Source: a virus. Taken from it: DNA of 38,210 bases. The stretch covers positions 1 through 38,210 of IMG/VR virus record IMGVR_UViG_3300036978_000077; one strand, written 5' to 3'. The position numbers were made by a program, and so were the translations under genes. Positions within the stretch are counted from its first letter, which is position 1. The number at the start of each line of letters is the position of its first letter. Below, one piece after another: positions 1 to 6,074 of the stretch. Under the pieces are notes generated by a model. That model was not told the origin of the DNA and did no database searches. It saw only the letters and a program-made list of their open reading frames with translations.

Positions 1-75
1 TAAGTATTTTACTACTCTGAAATCTCCATACTTTGCGTTTTGTTCTACTTTGAATGTTACGTTTAAAGTTGCCAT
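1..75 (-). CDS. 64-aa leader-gene protein, N-terminal part only (cut by window edge)
   Basis: The 25 codons read from the ATG at 73-75 are identical to the first 25 codons of the intact 64-aa gene at 37363-37557. The rest of the gene lies off the left edge of the window. It sits directly downstream of the promoter at 116-147. The function is unknown. Because the same gene appears complete at the other end, this is most simply the same locus seen twice in a circular genome rather than a second gene copy. Confidence 0.8.
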   Translation of the reverse strand, partial: MATLNVTFKVEQNAKYGDFRVVKYL

Positions 76-115
76 TGTTTTTGATTTAGTGATTGATTAT
101 TGAATTATTGATAGG

Positions 116-147
116 CAAATATAGACATTATTTTGAATACGCAATAC
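116..147 (-). promoter_or_regulatory. Bacteroidota-type early promoter (left copy)
   Basis: On the minus strand the -7 box reads TATATTTG (116-123), matching TAnnTTTG. An 18-base spacer separates it from the TTG of the -33 element inside GTATTGC (141-147). The block around the -33 element (GTATTGC, then TCAAAA) is shared with the promoter near 5300 and the element near 14440. Transcription would start near base 109 and run into the leader gene that begins at 75. Confidence 0.75.
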
Positions 148-177
148 ATTTATAAATTATTTTTAATTATTTTTTCA

Positions 178-206
178 TACGTACTAATTTTGATTTTTTG
201 TACGTA
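178..206. promoter_or_regulatory. TACGTAC inverted repeat, possible operator
   Basis: TACGTAC at 178-184 and GTACGTA at 200-206 form perfect 7-base arms around a 15-base AT-rich spacer. The repeat lies between the stop codon of the replication gene and the early promoter. It is not followed by a T-run on either strand, so an intrinsic terminator is unlikely. It is retained in the other allele (around 37675-37690) although flanking bases differ. A protein-binding site is the more likely role; this is inference. Confidence 0.45.
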
Positions 207-209
207 CGA

Positions 210-905
210 CTATATCACATCGTCACCTACATATTTCTGACCTTGAGAAGAACGATTGAATACTGGTTGAACTTGTTTGACAAAGTTGGTAGAGTTAGAT
301 GTCTTGAGTTCAAAAATGCCTATCCAATTATTTTCTATTGATTTTTCAAGAATCTTAACTGCAATATCTTTGTTAGCCTTAGATAGTTCTTTCAATTTAT
401 TAGTCAGTAACTCAACTGCATTCTTAGTTGGAATCTTTTTCATATTGATTCTCATTTGAATAAAGTTGATGAATGTCTTGTTAAGTAGTTCATCAGTTCC
501 TAAGTATTTCTCTGACTCCATCAACTTGACAAAATCAGTTATAGATTTTGGCTCTTTGTCTTTTTTATTTTTATCCTTATTTACATCTTCATCATTATGT
601 TTATCCTTATCCTTATCCTTATAGGCTTCTACTTCGCTTTCAATTCGCTTAGGTTTCGCTTCTGTTTCGCTTATTGTTTGCTTTGATTTCGGTCTACTAC
701 CATTGATATAGTTAGTATTACCTTTCTCTAATACTGGTCTTATGAGCCTCCATATAGTCAATGATAGACCACTTAAAGATGGTTCAACAAAGTCTAATGA
801 GTATTCAAATATGGCATTGTATAACTCAGCTTGATTCTCTTTAGGTAGTTCTTTTATAGATTCAAACATTGAACGATAAAAGATGCAAGTATCTCTGCTA
901 TTCAT
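210..905 (-). CDS. Replication organiser / helicase-loader-like protein, DUF6291-like N-terminus (allele A)
   Basis: This 231-aa protein starts with a region of about 70 residues resembling DUF6291 (motifs FYRSMFESIKELP, QAELYNAIFEYSLD, and an ending near NGSRPKSKQ). That domain is common in Bacteroidota phage replication proteins. A charged Lys/Asp linker (about residues 93-118) follows, then a helical domain (about 120-205) and a short conserved tail ending in QKYVGDDVI. Around the circle it lies between the recombination genes and the leader-gene/DnaB region, which suits helicase loading or origin binding. The N-terminal segment and last 25 residues are nearly the same in the allele at 37694-38210, but the middle is unrelated. 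A structured RNA precedes the start codon. The domain family is a moderate-confidence call; the role is inferred. Confidence 0.65.
   Translation of the reverse strand: MNSRDTCIFYRSMFESIKELPKENQAELYNAIFEYSLDFVEPSLSGLSLTIWRLIRPVLEKGNTNYINGSRPKSKQTISETEAKPKRIESEVEAYKDKDKDKHNDEDVNKDKNKKDKEPKSITDFVKLMESEKYLGTDELLNKTFINFIQMRINMKKIPTKNAVELLTNKLKELSKANKDIAVKILEKSIENNWIGIFELKTSNSTNFVKQVQPVFNRSSQGQKYVGDDVI
601..626. repeat. Hexamer repeat encoding Lys/Asp linker
   Basis: The short unit ttatcc is repeated in tandem and encodes alternating Lys-Asp on the minus strand. The same type of tract appears in the other allele near 38020-38045. It marks the boundary between the conserved N-terminal half and the divergent middle of the replication organiser, so it may act as a flexible linker in the protein and a recombination point in the DNA. 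Confidence 0.6.
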
Positions 906-917
906 AACAATAAAAAT

Positions 918-1016
918 ACCCTATGAAGACTGAGGTAGTAGCGACCTTGATTTTACTCTTAGTCTCTCAGTCACCATAGGGTGAAAAGTTTTACAATACA
1001 CTCAGGCTACTACCTC
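918..1016 (-). ncRNA. Structured leader RNA: pseudoknot or terminator/antiterminator switch
   Basis: Three complementary blocks lie in the 133-base gap before the replication gene. In RNA order (minus strand), segment a GAGGTAGTAGC (1016-1006) pairs with a' GCTACTACCTC (942-932). Segment b (982-966) pairs with b' (934-918) as 8 bp, a 2x2 internal loop and 7 bp. The order a-b-a'-b' is that of an H-type pseudoknot, and a' and b' share three bases, so they may compete. b' is followed by AUUUUUAUU and the start codon lies 13 bases downstream. The pairings are read directly from the sequence. Whether it acts as a terminator switch, a translational control element or an origin structure is inference. 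Confidence 0.7.
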
Positions 1017-1038
1017 TGAATGGTGCTAATTTACAAAA

Positions 1039-1422
1039 TTATTCTTGATTAATATAACTCTCAATCACTTTAATTGTTTCGTCTACACCAGTAGAAAACA
1101 ATGCAGCATAACCTACTTCATTCAATGCTTTAAGTACCTCTGCTTGACGTTCAGTATGCTCATTAGCTTTCAATGTACCATCCTTCTTAAATGGGTTAGC
1201 CTTCTCTGATTTTATTTCGATAAAGAGACCAGCAAAGTTACCTTTAGGTAGTGCAATAAATAAATCAGGATAACCTTTGATTGGATTTTGCGCCCTATGT
1301 TTATTTGCCATATATGGACTTAGGTAAAGTCCAGCAGCAAAGTCAAAACGAAATATGACCTTTGGGTGTTTGATTGTTAAGTAACTTGCTATGACCTTGT
1401 AAATCTCTGCTTCTTGACTCAT
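1039..1422 (-). CDS. VRR-NUC-type nuclease
   Basis: This 127-aa protein shows the VRR-NUC (PD-(D/E)XK superfamily) pattern: an N-terminal Glu in a helix (EAEIYKVIASYL), GYPDLFIALP with Asp53, and LFIEIKSE with Glu69 and Lys71. A basic segment and a C-terminal helix containing QAEVLKAL follow. VRR-NUC proteins in phages act as stand-alone structure-dependent nucleases. It is the last gene of the recombination module before the structured leader RNA. Its start overlaps the upstream gene by 80 bases, which is long, but the N-terminal helix belongs to the domain, so I keep this start. Confidence 0.8.
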   Translation of the reverse strand: MSQEAEIYKVIASYLTIKHPKVIFRFDFAAGLYLSPYMANKHRAQNPIKGYPDLFIALPKGNFAGLFIEIKSEKANPFKKDGTLKANEHTERQAEVLKALNEVGYAALFSTGVDETIKVIESYINQE

Positions 1423-1807
1423 TTAAGAATAGTTTGTAGTTGTGGATAAGTTGACTTCTTGAATTGTTTGCAAGGTAAAGATAGTAGTTCAGTTCGTATA
1501 CTGGTTGCCATTCAAATCTGTATGACTTAGGGTATAGCATTAATAACTCTTTCTCACTATACATTACCTCAATCTTAGGTGCTTCATCTTTTATGTCTAT
1601 ACCAGTCATTAATGACATTTTTTTCTGAATCAGTAAGGTTAACTTATTATGACTTAAATCAAGATAGTTTGCTATTTCATTTGAACGCAATTCACCACCA
1701 CACAAGAACCATCTATTGACTGCTATTGAATACCTTTCATCAATCTCTTTGAACTTGTTTGACTTGTTTGTTAAGTATTCGATGTGTTCGATTATATCAG
1801 CCTTCAT
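1343..1807 (-). CDS. Hypothetical protein with helix-turn-helix-like segment
   Basis: This 154-aa protein has no family I recognise. A segment around residues 40-62 (ELRSNEIANYLDLSHNKLT) looks like a helix-turn-helix. The reading frame extends upstream to a TTG at 1849, but the ATG at 1807 leaves only an 11-base overlap with the preceding gene, so I chose it. The 3' end overlaps the VRR-NUC gene by 80 bases in another frame. The setting, inside the recombination module, suggests a DNA-binding or accessory role, which is only inference. Confidence 0.55.
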   Translation of the reverse strand: MKADIIEHIEYLTNKSNKFKEIDERYSIAVNRWFLCGGELRSNEIANYLDLSHNKLTLLIQKKMSLMTGIDIKDEAPKIEVMYSEKELLMLYPKSYRFEWQPVYELNYYLYLANNSRSQLIHNYKLFLNESRSRDLQGHSKLLNNQTPKGHISF

Positions 1808-2024
1808 ATGATTGTTTATAATAATTTTCTGAATCTGAAAACCTACCAATTGAACATTCGTTGTATCCTTTTTTGTATGCCTCTATAATCTGCATCTTTT
1901 CAATATCAATATAAAGGTTTTCAATTATCTCTATAACTTCAGGGCATTTCTGCATTAGTGGTTGGTGAGTCTTTAATAGGTCAACTAATTTCATCATTGA
2001 TGTTTTCTTATCGTTAAAGTCCAT
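1797..2024 (-). CDS. Small hypothetical protein
   Basis: This 75-aa protein is largely helical and charged, with no recognisable domain. It starts 4 bases after the stop of the PD-(D/E)XK gene and overlaps the next gene by 11 bases, so it is packed into the recombination operon. A second possible start lies ten codons in. Confidence 0.55.
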   Translation of the reverse strand: MDFNDKKTSMMKLVDLLKTHQPLMQKCPEVIEIIENLYIDIEKMQIIEAYKKGYNECSIGRFSDSENYYKQSYEG

Positions 2025-2027
2025 AGT

Positions 2028-2645
2028 TCAAGATTTATAAGATGAATTAAAATTTGATTTGAGTTCGTTAATGTTGATGTCAAGGTAACCAGTAATGAGT
2101 TTGTAGGCATCTGCTATCTCGTGGTCATTGTGCCGATATACTAAGATGCTATCCGATGTGCTACCATTTCTTTTACTTCTTGCAGTTACCCCGATATAAT
2201 AAAAGTTCTTTGGGTCAATTCCAGCAATCAATGAATACCATACTGCTTGAATGTGATTGTAGTGCTTAACCATATCTGAACCAAATACATCTAAGGTCTT
2301 TGCCGATGTAGTTTTGATATCAGCTATCACATTAAGTTGCTTATTGTATATATCAAACATTGCTTTACCTTGAATAGTATACCTACCAATTTCAACATCT
2401 TTAATCATTGGGTGTTCATTAATTGCACCATCCATTATCCTTTTAGCAACTGGATGGTTACCTATTGCCTTGTGTACGTTGTATGCCTCAAGGTTCATTT
2501 GTTCAGGTTTCAAATCTAACAACTGATGGTGTAGGCTAACACCTAACTCTAATGCTACTTTTGCATATGATATATCACCAGTATAGTGCTTCTTGATACG
2601 TGAACACGATAGTGCTGGATAGTATACGAATTGGTCACGAGTCAT
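2028..2645 (-). CDS. PD-(D/E)XK exonuclease-like protein (RecE/DUF3799 type)
   Basis: This 205-aa protein carries an N-terminal SLHHQLLD segment (His39/40), an acidic residue in the helix before the core, GKAMFDIY with Asp98, and ADIKTT with Asp109 and Lys111. QAVWYSLI follows on a helix. This is the arrangement of RecE-like and Cas4-like exonucleases of the PD-(D/E)XK superfamily (DUF3799-like). In phages such enzymes resect double-stranded ends to give single strands for annealing. SSB-like and DUF1351-like genes lie nearby, which supports a recombination module, although no RecT/Erf-type annealase is recognisable. The start overlaps the upstream stop by 4 bases. Confidence 0.75.
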   Translation of the reverse strand: MTRDQFVYYPALSCSRIKKHYTGDISYAKVALELGVSLHHQLLDLKPEQMNLEAYNVHKAIGNHPVAKRIMDGAINEHPMIKDVEIGRYTIQGKAMFDIYNKQLNVIADIKTTSAKTLDVFGSDMVKHYNHIQAVWYSLIAGIDPKNFYYIGVTARSKRNGSTSDSILVYRHNDHEIADAYKLITGYLDININELKSNFNSSYKS

Positions 2646-3094
2646 AATTCAACCCAATTAGTAGTTACCTCTGACTTTGATATCTTATAAAGACCAGTAG
2701 CCTTGAGAAAGTTGATACACATCTCAGCAGTCAATTCAACATTGTTTAATGGTGTTGGTTTATAAACTGGCAATGGATTATGTACTGCATAGACTGGCTT
2801 TTGCTCTTTATCTTTATTCTCATTAGCCTCTTTATCTACATTCAATTTGTTAATAGCATTGACATAGTTGTTGTATGCCTTTCTGCTGAACCTTGAATTG
2901 TATGATGATATACCGCTATAATGGTCACCTGAAAATCCAGCAAGTTTACTTAGTTCTACTTTGTTAAGATTGTGAATCAATCTATATTTTTCAAAGAGTT
3001 CAATCACTTGATAATGGTCTTTGCCTTTAGTAAATGAATACAATGCATTACCTCTTCTTAATTTCTTTTCTTCAATAGTTAGTTGTGTGTTCAT
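2642..3094 (-). CDS. Hypothetical protein, possible HTH DNA-binding protein
   Basis: This 150-aa protein has a central helical region with KVELSKLAGFSGDHYSGI (about residues 45-62), which resembles a helix-turn-helix. A Lys/Glu-rich linker and a C-terminal domain follow. The start (ATG at 3094) is preceded by an A-rich leader. The stop overlaps the start of the exonuclease gene by 4 bases, implying translational coupling. I do not recognise the family. A regulator or recombination accessory is possible. Confidence 0.55.
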   Translation of the reverse strand: MNTQLTIEEKKLRRGNALYSFTKGKDHYQVIELFEKYRLIHNLNKVELSKLAGFSGDHYSGISSYNSRFSRKAYNNYVNAINKLNVDKEANENKDKEQKPVYAVHNPLPVYKPTPLNNVELTAEMCINFLKATGLYKISKSEVTTNWVEL

Positions 3095-3106
3095 TGGTTT
3101 TGGTTT

Positions 3107-3277
3107 TTAGATGTTTGAATATTTGATGTAGTCATTGAGCAAATCCATATATTTCTCTTTCCATTTCTTTGCTGCTAATGCGTGGGCGCATTCAATATGG
3201 TGTCCTCTTCTTGTGACCTCTTCAATAAGTTCCTTATCTGTGAACTTAGATAGTTTTGAAATCTTTGGCTCAGGCAT
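3107..3277 (-). CDS. Small hypothetical protein (56 aa)
   Basis: An open frame runs from an ATG at 3275-3277 to a TAA at 3107-3109 and encodes 56 residues, beginning MPEPKISKLSKFTDKEL and ending YIKYSNI. It starts 4 bases after the stop of the DUF1351-like gene and fills a gap that would otherwise be empty. The sequence is highly charged and probably helical, with RRGHHIECAHALAAKKW in the middle. The spacing and amino-acid make-up look like a genuine small gene. The function is unknown. Confidence 0.65.
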   Translation of the reverse strand: MPEPKISKLSKFTDKELIEEVTRRGHHIECAHALAAKKWKEKYMDLLNDYIKYSNI

Positions 3278-3280
3278 ATC

Positions 3281-3931
3281 TTAACGAATTACTTGTGTCT
3301 TATGGTCGTAAATTTCAATACCATCAATCTTAACCACTCCACATTTCTCCATAGCTTTAGCAAGTGGTGTTAGCAGTTCTTGGTAATCTAATACCTCTGC
3401 TGCAAATAATACATTAAGCACCATTGACCAATTTACCTCACCACATATTCTTGCTTTCTTAGTCACCCTTATGTTCTTAGGTTGCTCAGTATTGATTGAT
3501 ATTGATTGGTCAACTAACTGACCAGCTAATGCAGAGAAATCTTCAATGGTTACATTTTCCAATGCTTTCTCAGATTCAATTCTTAACTTTTCATTTGCCT
3601 CACGTTGCACGCTTTCTAACTCTTCATTGTATGCTAACATCTTAGTCTTAGCAGATTCAATGTAATTCTTGAGTGATTCAGTTGCTTCTTTCTCCACATC
3701 CATTATCTGCTTTTTGTATGCATCAATAGGAGTAGTTACGTATTTACGCATTGATTCAATTGATTTAACGACCTCATTTGCTAATTTGATAGTATGCTCA
3801 GTAATGTCATAAGATAGTTTATCTTCTACCTTAGATGGTGCATCTTTGATTAGTTGTTGAGTCTTCAAAGTATTTGAATGGTTGATGACTTCATAGAGTG
3901 AATCAACCTTGAGTGTGAGTTCTGCCTTCAT
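3281..3931 (-). CDS. DUF1351-like recombination accessory protein
   Basis: This 216-aa protein has a long charged coiled-coil region (about residues 45-125, including VTTPIDAYKKQIMDVEKEA) and a C-terminal globular part. The pattern resembles DUF1351 proteins, which sit beside RecT/exonuclease/SSB genes in phages and whose exact role is unknown. Here it lies between the SSB-like gene and a PD-(D/E)XK exonuclease. A short perfect hairpin precedes its start codon and could tune its expression. Confidence 0.55.
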   Translation of the reverse strand: MKAELTLKVDSLYEVINHSNTLKTQQLIKDAPSKVEDKLSYDITEHTIKLANEVVKSIESMRKYVTTPIDAYKKQIMDVEKEATESLKNYIESAKTKMLAYNEELESVQREANEKLRIESEKALENVTIEDFSALAGQLVDQSISINTEQPKNIRVTKKARICGEVNWSMVLNVLFAAEVLDYQELLTPLAKAMEKCGVVKIDGIEIYDHKTQVIR

Positions 3932-3946
3932 AGTAAAGGGTTTTTA

Positions 3947-3969
3947 AAGGGGGTAGTGTTTACCCCCTT
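3947..3969 (-). terminator. 9-bp hairpin in the intergenic gap, possible attenuator
   Basis: AAGGGGGTA (3947-3955) and TACCCCCTT (3961-3969) are perfectly complementary around a 5-base loop. On the minus strand the stem is followed by only a weak run (TTTAAAAA), so full termination is doubtful. It lies between the SSB-like gene and the DUF1351-like gene, 16 bases before the latter's ATG. Partial termination, or stabilising the 3' end of the SSB-like message, are the likely roles. Confidence 0.5.
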
Positions 3970-3978
3970 ATTAATTAA

Positions 3979-4677
3979 TTAGAAAGGTAATTTTGTTGGG
4001 TCTTCTTGGTCACCTTGCATCCAGTCAAAGTCACTTGGGTTAACACCTTTCTCAATAGTGAATGTAGGTAGTGCTTCAATTTTTGGATACTTAGCAGACA
4101 TCTCTGCATTCATATAAGCAATGAATTCATCACTCAACTTAATCTTATCTTGAACGAATTCAGGTAGACTTCTGAACACAACCATATCGGGTTGCTGAGT
4201 AGAGAATACCAATGGTGGGTTAACTGCTGGAGGGCATACCATACCTTTAGGAACTGGTGTGATAGTTTGAATGTTTGCAAATGTCTTATCTCCACTTTGC
4301 TTGTGGATTATATTAACCATACACTCACGACCAATTAAACTAAACACATTGTATTTCTTAGCCTCGTCCTCAGTCAATGTCTTACCCTCAATAGAGTGAA
4401 CATCTTTTCTCAATGTTGACTTCTCGTGCATTGACAAGGTGTACATATTACGAGCATAGAAAGGTTGCTCTCCTTTGTTAGGGTCAAAGATTGCAGTTTC
4501 TAATGGCAGTTCAAAAAGGACTTGCACCTTTCTTTTCTTACCACCAAACTGACCAGTTTGCTCTGTTGTTCCTAAGTCAATGATTTGATAGATTCTTGCA
4601 AGATGCATTCCTACTGGTGCTATCTTGTTAGTGTAATTGGATTCGCCTCCAATTGGAGCATTTAGTGTTGGTAACAT
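3979..4677 (-). CDS. Single-stranded DNA-binding protein-like
   Basis: This 232-aa protein has a beta-rich N-terminal region (about residues 18-140) with the feel of an OB-fold: alternating hydrophobic strands around ARIYQIIDLG, KVQVLFELPLE and ECMVNIIHKQSGDKTFANIQTI. It ends in an acidic tail finishing EDPTKLPF, close to the acidic-plus-Phe tip that SSBs use to recruit partners. Its place ahead of exonuclease and DUF1351-like genes supports a replication/recombination role. I call it SSB-like from the fold pattern and tail rather than from a clear motif match. Confidence 0.6.
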   Translation of the reverse strand: MLPTLNAPIGGESNYTNKIAPVGMHLARIYQIIDLGTTEQTGQFGGKKRKVQVLFELPLETAIFDPNKGEQPFYARNMYTLSMHEKSTLRKDVHSIEGKTLTEDEAKKYNVFSLIGRECMVNIIHKQSGDKTFANIQTITPVPKGMVCPPAVNPPLVFSTQQPDMVVFRSLPEFVQDKIKLSDEFIAYMNAEMSAKYPKIEALPTFTIEKGVNPSDFDWMQGDQEDPTKLPF

Positions 4678-4704
4678 AACTGATTTGGATTTATTGATTA
4701 AAAA

Positions 4705-4998
4705 TTAAAGTGATTTAAACATGATGTGTGCAGCATCTTCTAACTTAGCCATTGCTTTATCAAATGCTTCTACGTATTCATCTGTTGTAACTGCAATATA
4801 GTCACGATAGATAATAGGTACATTGTGATACTCTTCTTTGTGAAACTGACGAGCCATTACGGCACAATTAGAATCGCATCGGGTGAAGATACCACTATAG
4901 CATCCATCGTTTACAATTGAAACCATTGAGCCGTTCAGATGGTCATAGTGAAAATAGGTGTTACCCTCTACAAGTTTGAAAATAGTTGATGTGTTCAT
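4705..4998 (-). CDS. Hypothetical protein
   Basis: This 97-aa protein has no recognisable family. It is beta-rich in the first two thirds (YFHYDHLNGSMVSIVNDG, then a pair of Cys at about 33 and 42) with a helical C-terminus. It is the second gene of the early recombination operon. Its A-rich leader contains repeated AATCAAT-like units that resemble the leaders of the neighbouring operon genes. Confidence 0.55.
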   Translation of the reverse strand: MNTSTIFKLVEGNTYFHYDHLNGSMVSIVNDGCYSGIFTRCDSNCAVMARQFHKEEYHNVPIIYRDYIAVTTDEYVEAFDKAMAKLEDAAHIMFKSL

Positions 4999-5049
4999 AT
5001 TACATGAATTTTAGATTGATTGATTAGAAATGATTAGTTGATTAGTTAA

Positions 5050-5244
5050 TTAAAATAATGGTATGTCACAAATTTCTCTAAATGATTTTGTTTCTCCATC
5101 TTCATCGTCAATCCACCCATCTTTTAATTTGTCTTTTTTTCCAAGCCTTTTAAAGGCATCTTGAAAATCCTTTGCTTTAATTGTAAAGCATCCAATACCA
5201 AATTCGTTTGGTGTCCAAATTGTAAATTTTTGTAAATTTGTCAT
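5050..5244 (-). CDS. First gene of the early recombination operon, hypothetical (64 aa)
   Basis: This 64-aa protein has a beta-rich start (KFTIWTPNEFGIGCFTIKA), then a helix and an acidic end. It is unrelated in sequence to the other 64-aa leader gene at 37363, but it occupies the same position: first behind a GTATTGC-type promoter, with a nearly identical untranslated leader (AATCACTAAATCAAA just before the ATG). The function is unknown. The shared leader suggests co-regulated early expression. Confidence 0.6.
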   Translation of the reverse strand: MTNLQKFTIWTPNEFGIGCFTIKAKDFQDAFKRLGKKDKLKDGWIDDEDGETKSFREICDIPLF

Positions 5245-5293
5245 AATGTTTGATTTAGTGATTGAGTAAAATTTTTTGTGACTTATTGATAGG

Positions 5294-5326
5294 CAAATGT
5301 AGAACTATATTTTGATTCTGCAATAC
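5294..5326 (-). promoter_or_regulatory. Early promoter of the recombination operon
   Basis: The minus strand carries TACATTTG (5294-5301), a perfect TAnnTTTG box, then a 19-base spacer and TTG within GTATTGC (5320-5326). The extended block GTATTGCAGAATCAAAA matches the two allele promoters at the window ends. The predicted start site is near 5287, giving a leader of about 43 bases before the ATG at 5244. Confidence 0.8.
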
Positions 5327-5354
5327 CTCTATCAAAATAAACACAATTATTTTT

Positions 5355-5375
5355 AGTCACATTACGTAACTGACT
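5355..5375. promoter_or_regulatory. Palindromic site with TTACGTAA core upstream of early promoter
   Basis: AGTCA (5355-5359) and TGACT (5371-5375) flank a palindromic TTACGTAA core (5362-5369). It lies about 30 bases upstream of the -33 element. The other early promoter has a TACGTAC inverted repeat in the same relative place, so a shared binding protein is possible. The arms are slightly off-centre, so this is a weak call. Confidence 0.35.
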
Positions 5376-5399
5376 GATTTTGTGGTTGCCTAATTTCAA

Positions 5400-6074
5400 T
5401 TATTTTATTTGACTGCTCAATCCAATACCTAATAACACACCTACACCTACCTTAAATGCAGTTGATTGATACCACTTAGGTTCTTTTTTAACGTAGATGT
5501 TAGATAGGTTGCTGATTGACATAGTAGGATTATCAATGTGTAATCTCACTACACTATCTGTTTTTCTCAACAAACGATTAATAAGACCATCTCTTAGAGT
5601 ATCACCCACAGAATAGGTCAAAGTACCACTTGATACGATTGAGTCTATTACAAGCACTCCTAATGAGTCAATCTTACCATCAATAGAATACCACTCATTA
5701 TAATCTGAGAATTGAACTGGTAACTTAATATACTTGCTTGAATCAATTGTGATAGGTTCAGCAAGTTGAATCTTAGTCTCTACCTTAGTCTTATATTGAA
5801 TCTTTACAATCTCCTTAGGATTGCGAATGGCTAATAGTTTTATTGCTATATCCTTTGAATCAATCTTACTCTGATAGTTCACCGCTTGACTAATCAACTT
5901 ACTTGAATCTTCTAAATGCTGCACCTTATAATTCTGTACCTCTTCTTTCATCTTACGATAGTCAATAGTTAACTGACCATTCTTTCCACAAGTATGAATG
6001 AAGATAAGAATCATAACAAATGCACATACCATCAGTAAGACCTTATCAAGTGAGTCAAATTTATTTTGTTGCAT
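5400..6074 (-). CDS. Membrane-anchored protein in the lysis region, spanin-like
   Basis: This protein of about 224 aa has one N-terminal transmembrane segment (VLLMVCAFVMILIFIHTC), a coiled-coil stretch (about residues 30-75), a beta-rich central domain and a second hydrophobic segment near the C-terminus (FKVGVGVLLGIGLSS). I chose the ATG at 6074 because the upstream alternative at 6083 is a TTG. It is the last gene after the lysozyme and holin-like genes. The topology and place fit an inner-membrane spanin or a related envelope-disrupting protein; no family match is claimed. Confidence 0.45.
   Translation of the reverse strand: MQQNKFDSLDKVLLMVCAFVMILIFIHTCGKNGQLTIDYRKMKEEVQNYKVQHLEDSSKLISQAVNYQSKIDSKDIAIKLLAIRNPKEIVKIQYKTKVETKIQLAEPITIDSSKYIKLPVQFSDYNEWYSIDGKIDSLGVLVIDSIVSSGTLTYSVGDTLRDGLINRLLRKTDSVVRLHIDNPTMSISNLSNIYVKKEPKWYQSTAFKVGVGVLLGIGLSSQIK

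Larger units (their letters stand above)
1..789. repeat. Left copy of near-identical terminal segment (allele A)
   Basis: Bases 1-789 match 37483-38210 in gene order. The first 90 bases and bases 666-789 are exact matches. The intergenic part differs by scattered substitutions, and the middle of the replication-organiser gene is unrelated. The left copy is 61 bases longer. This pattern fits a circular or permuted genome of about 37,482 bases assembled slightly past one turn, with two strain alleles at the join. A true tandem duplication is the alternative. Confidence 0.85.
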
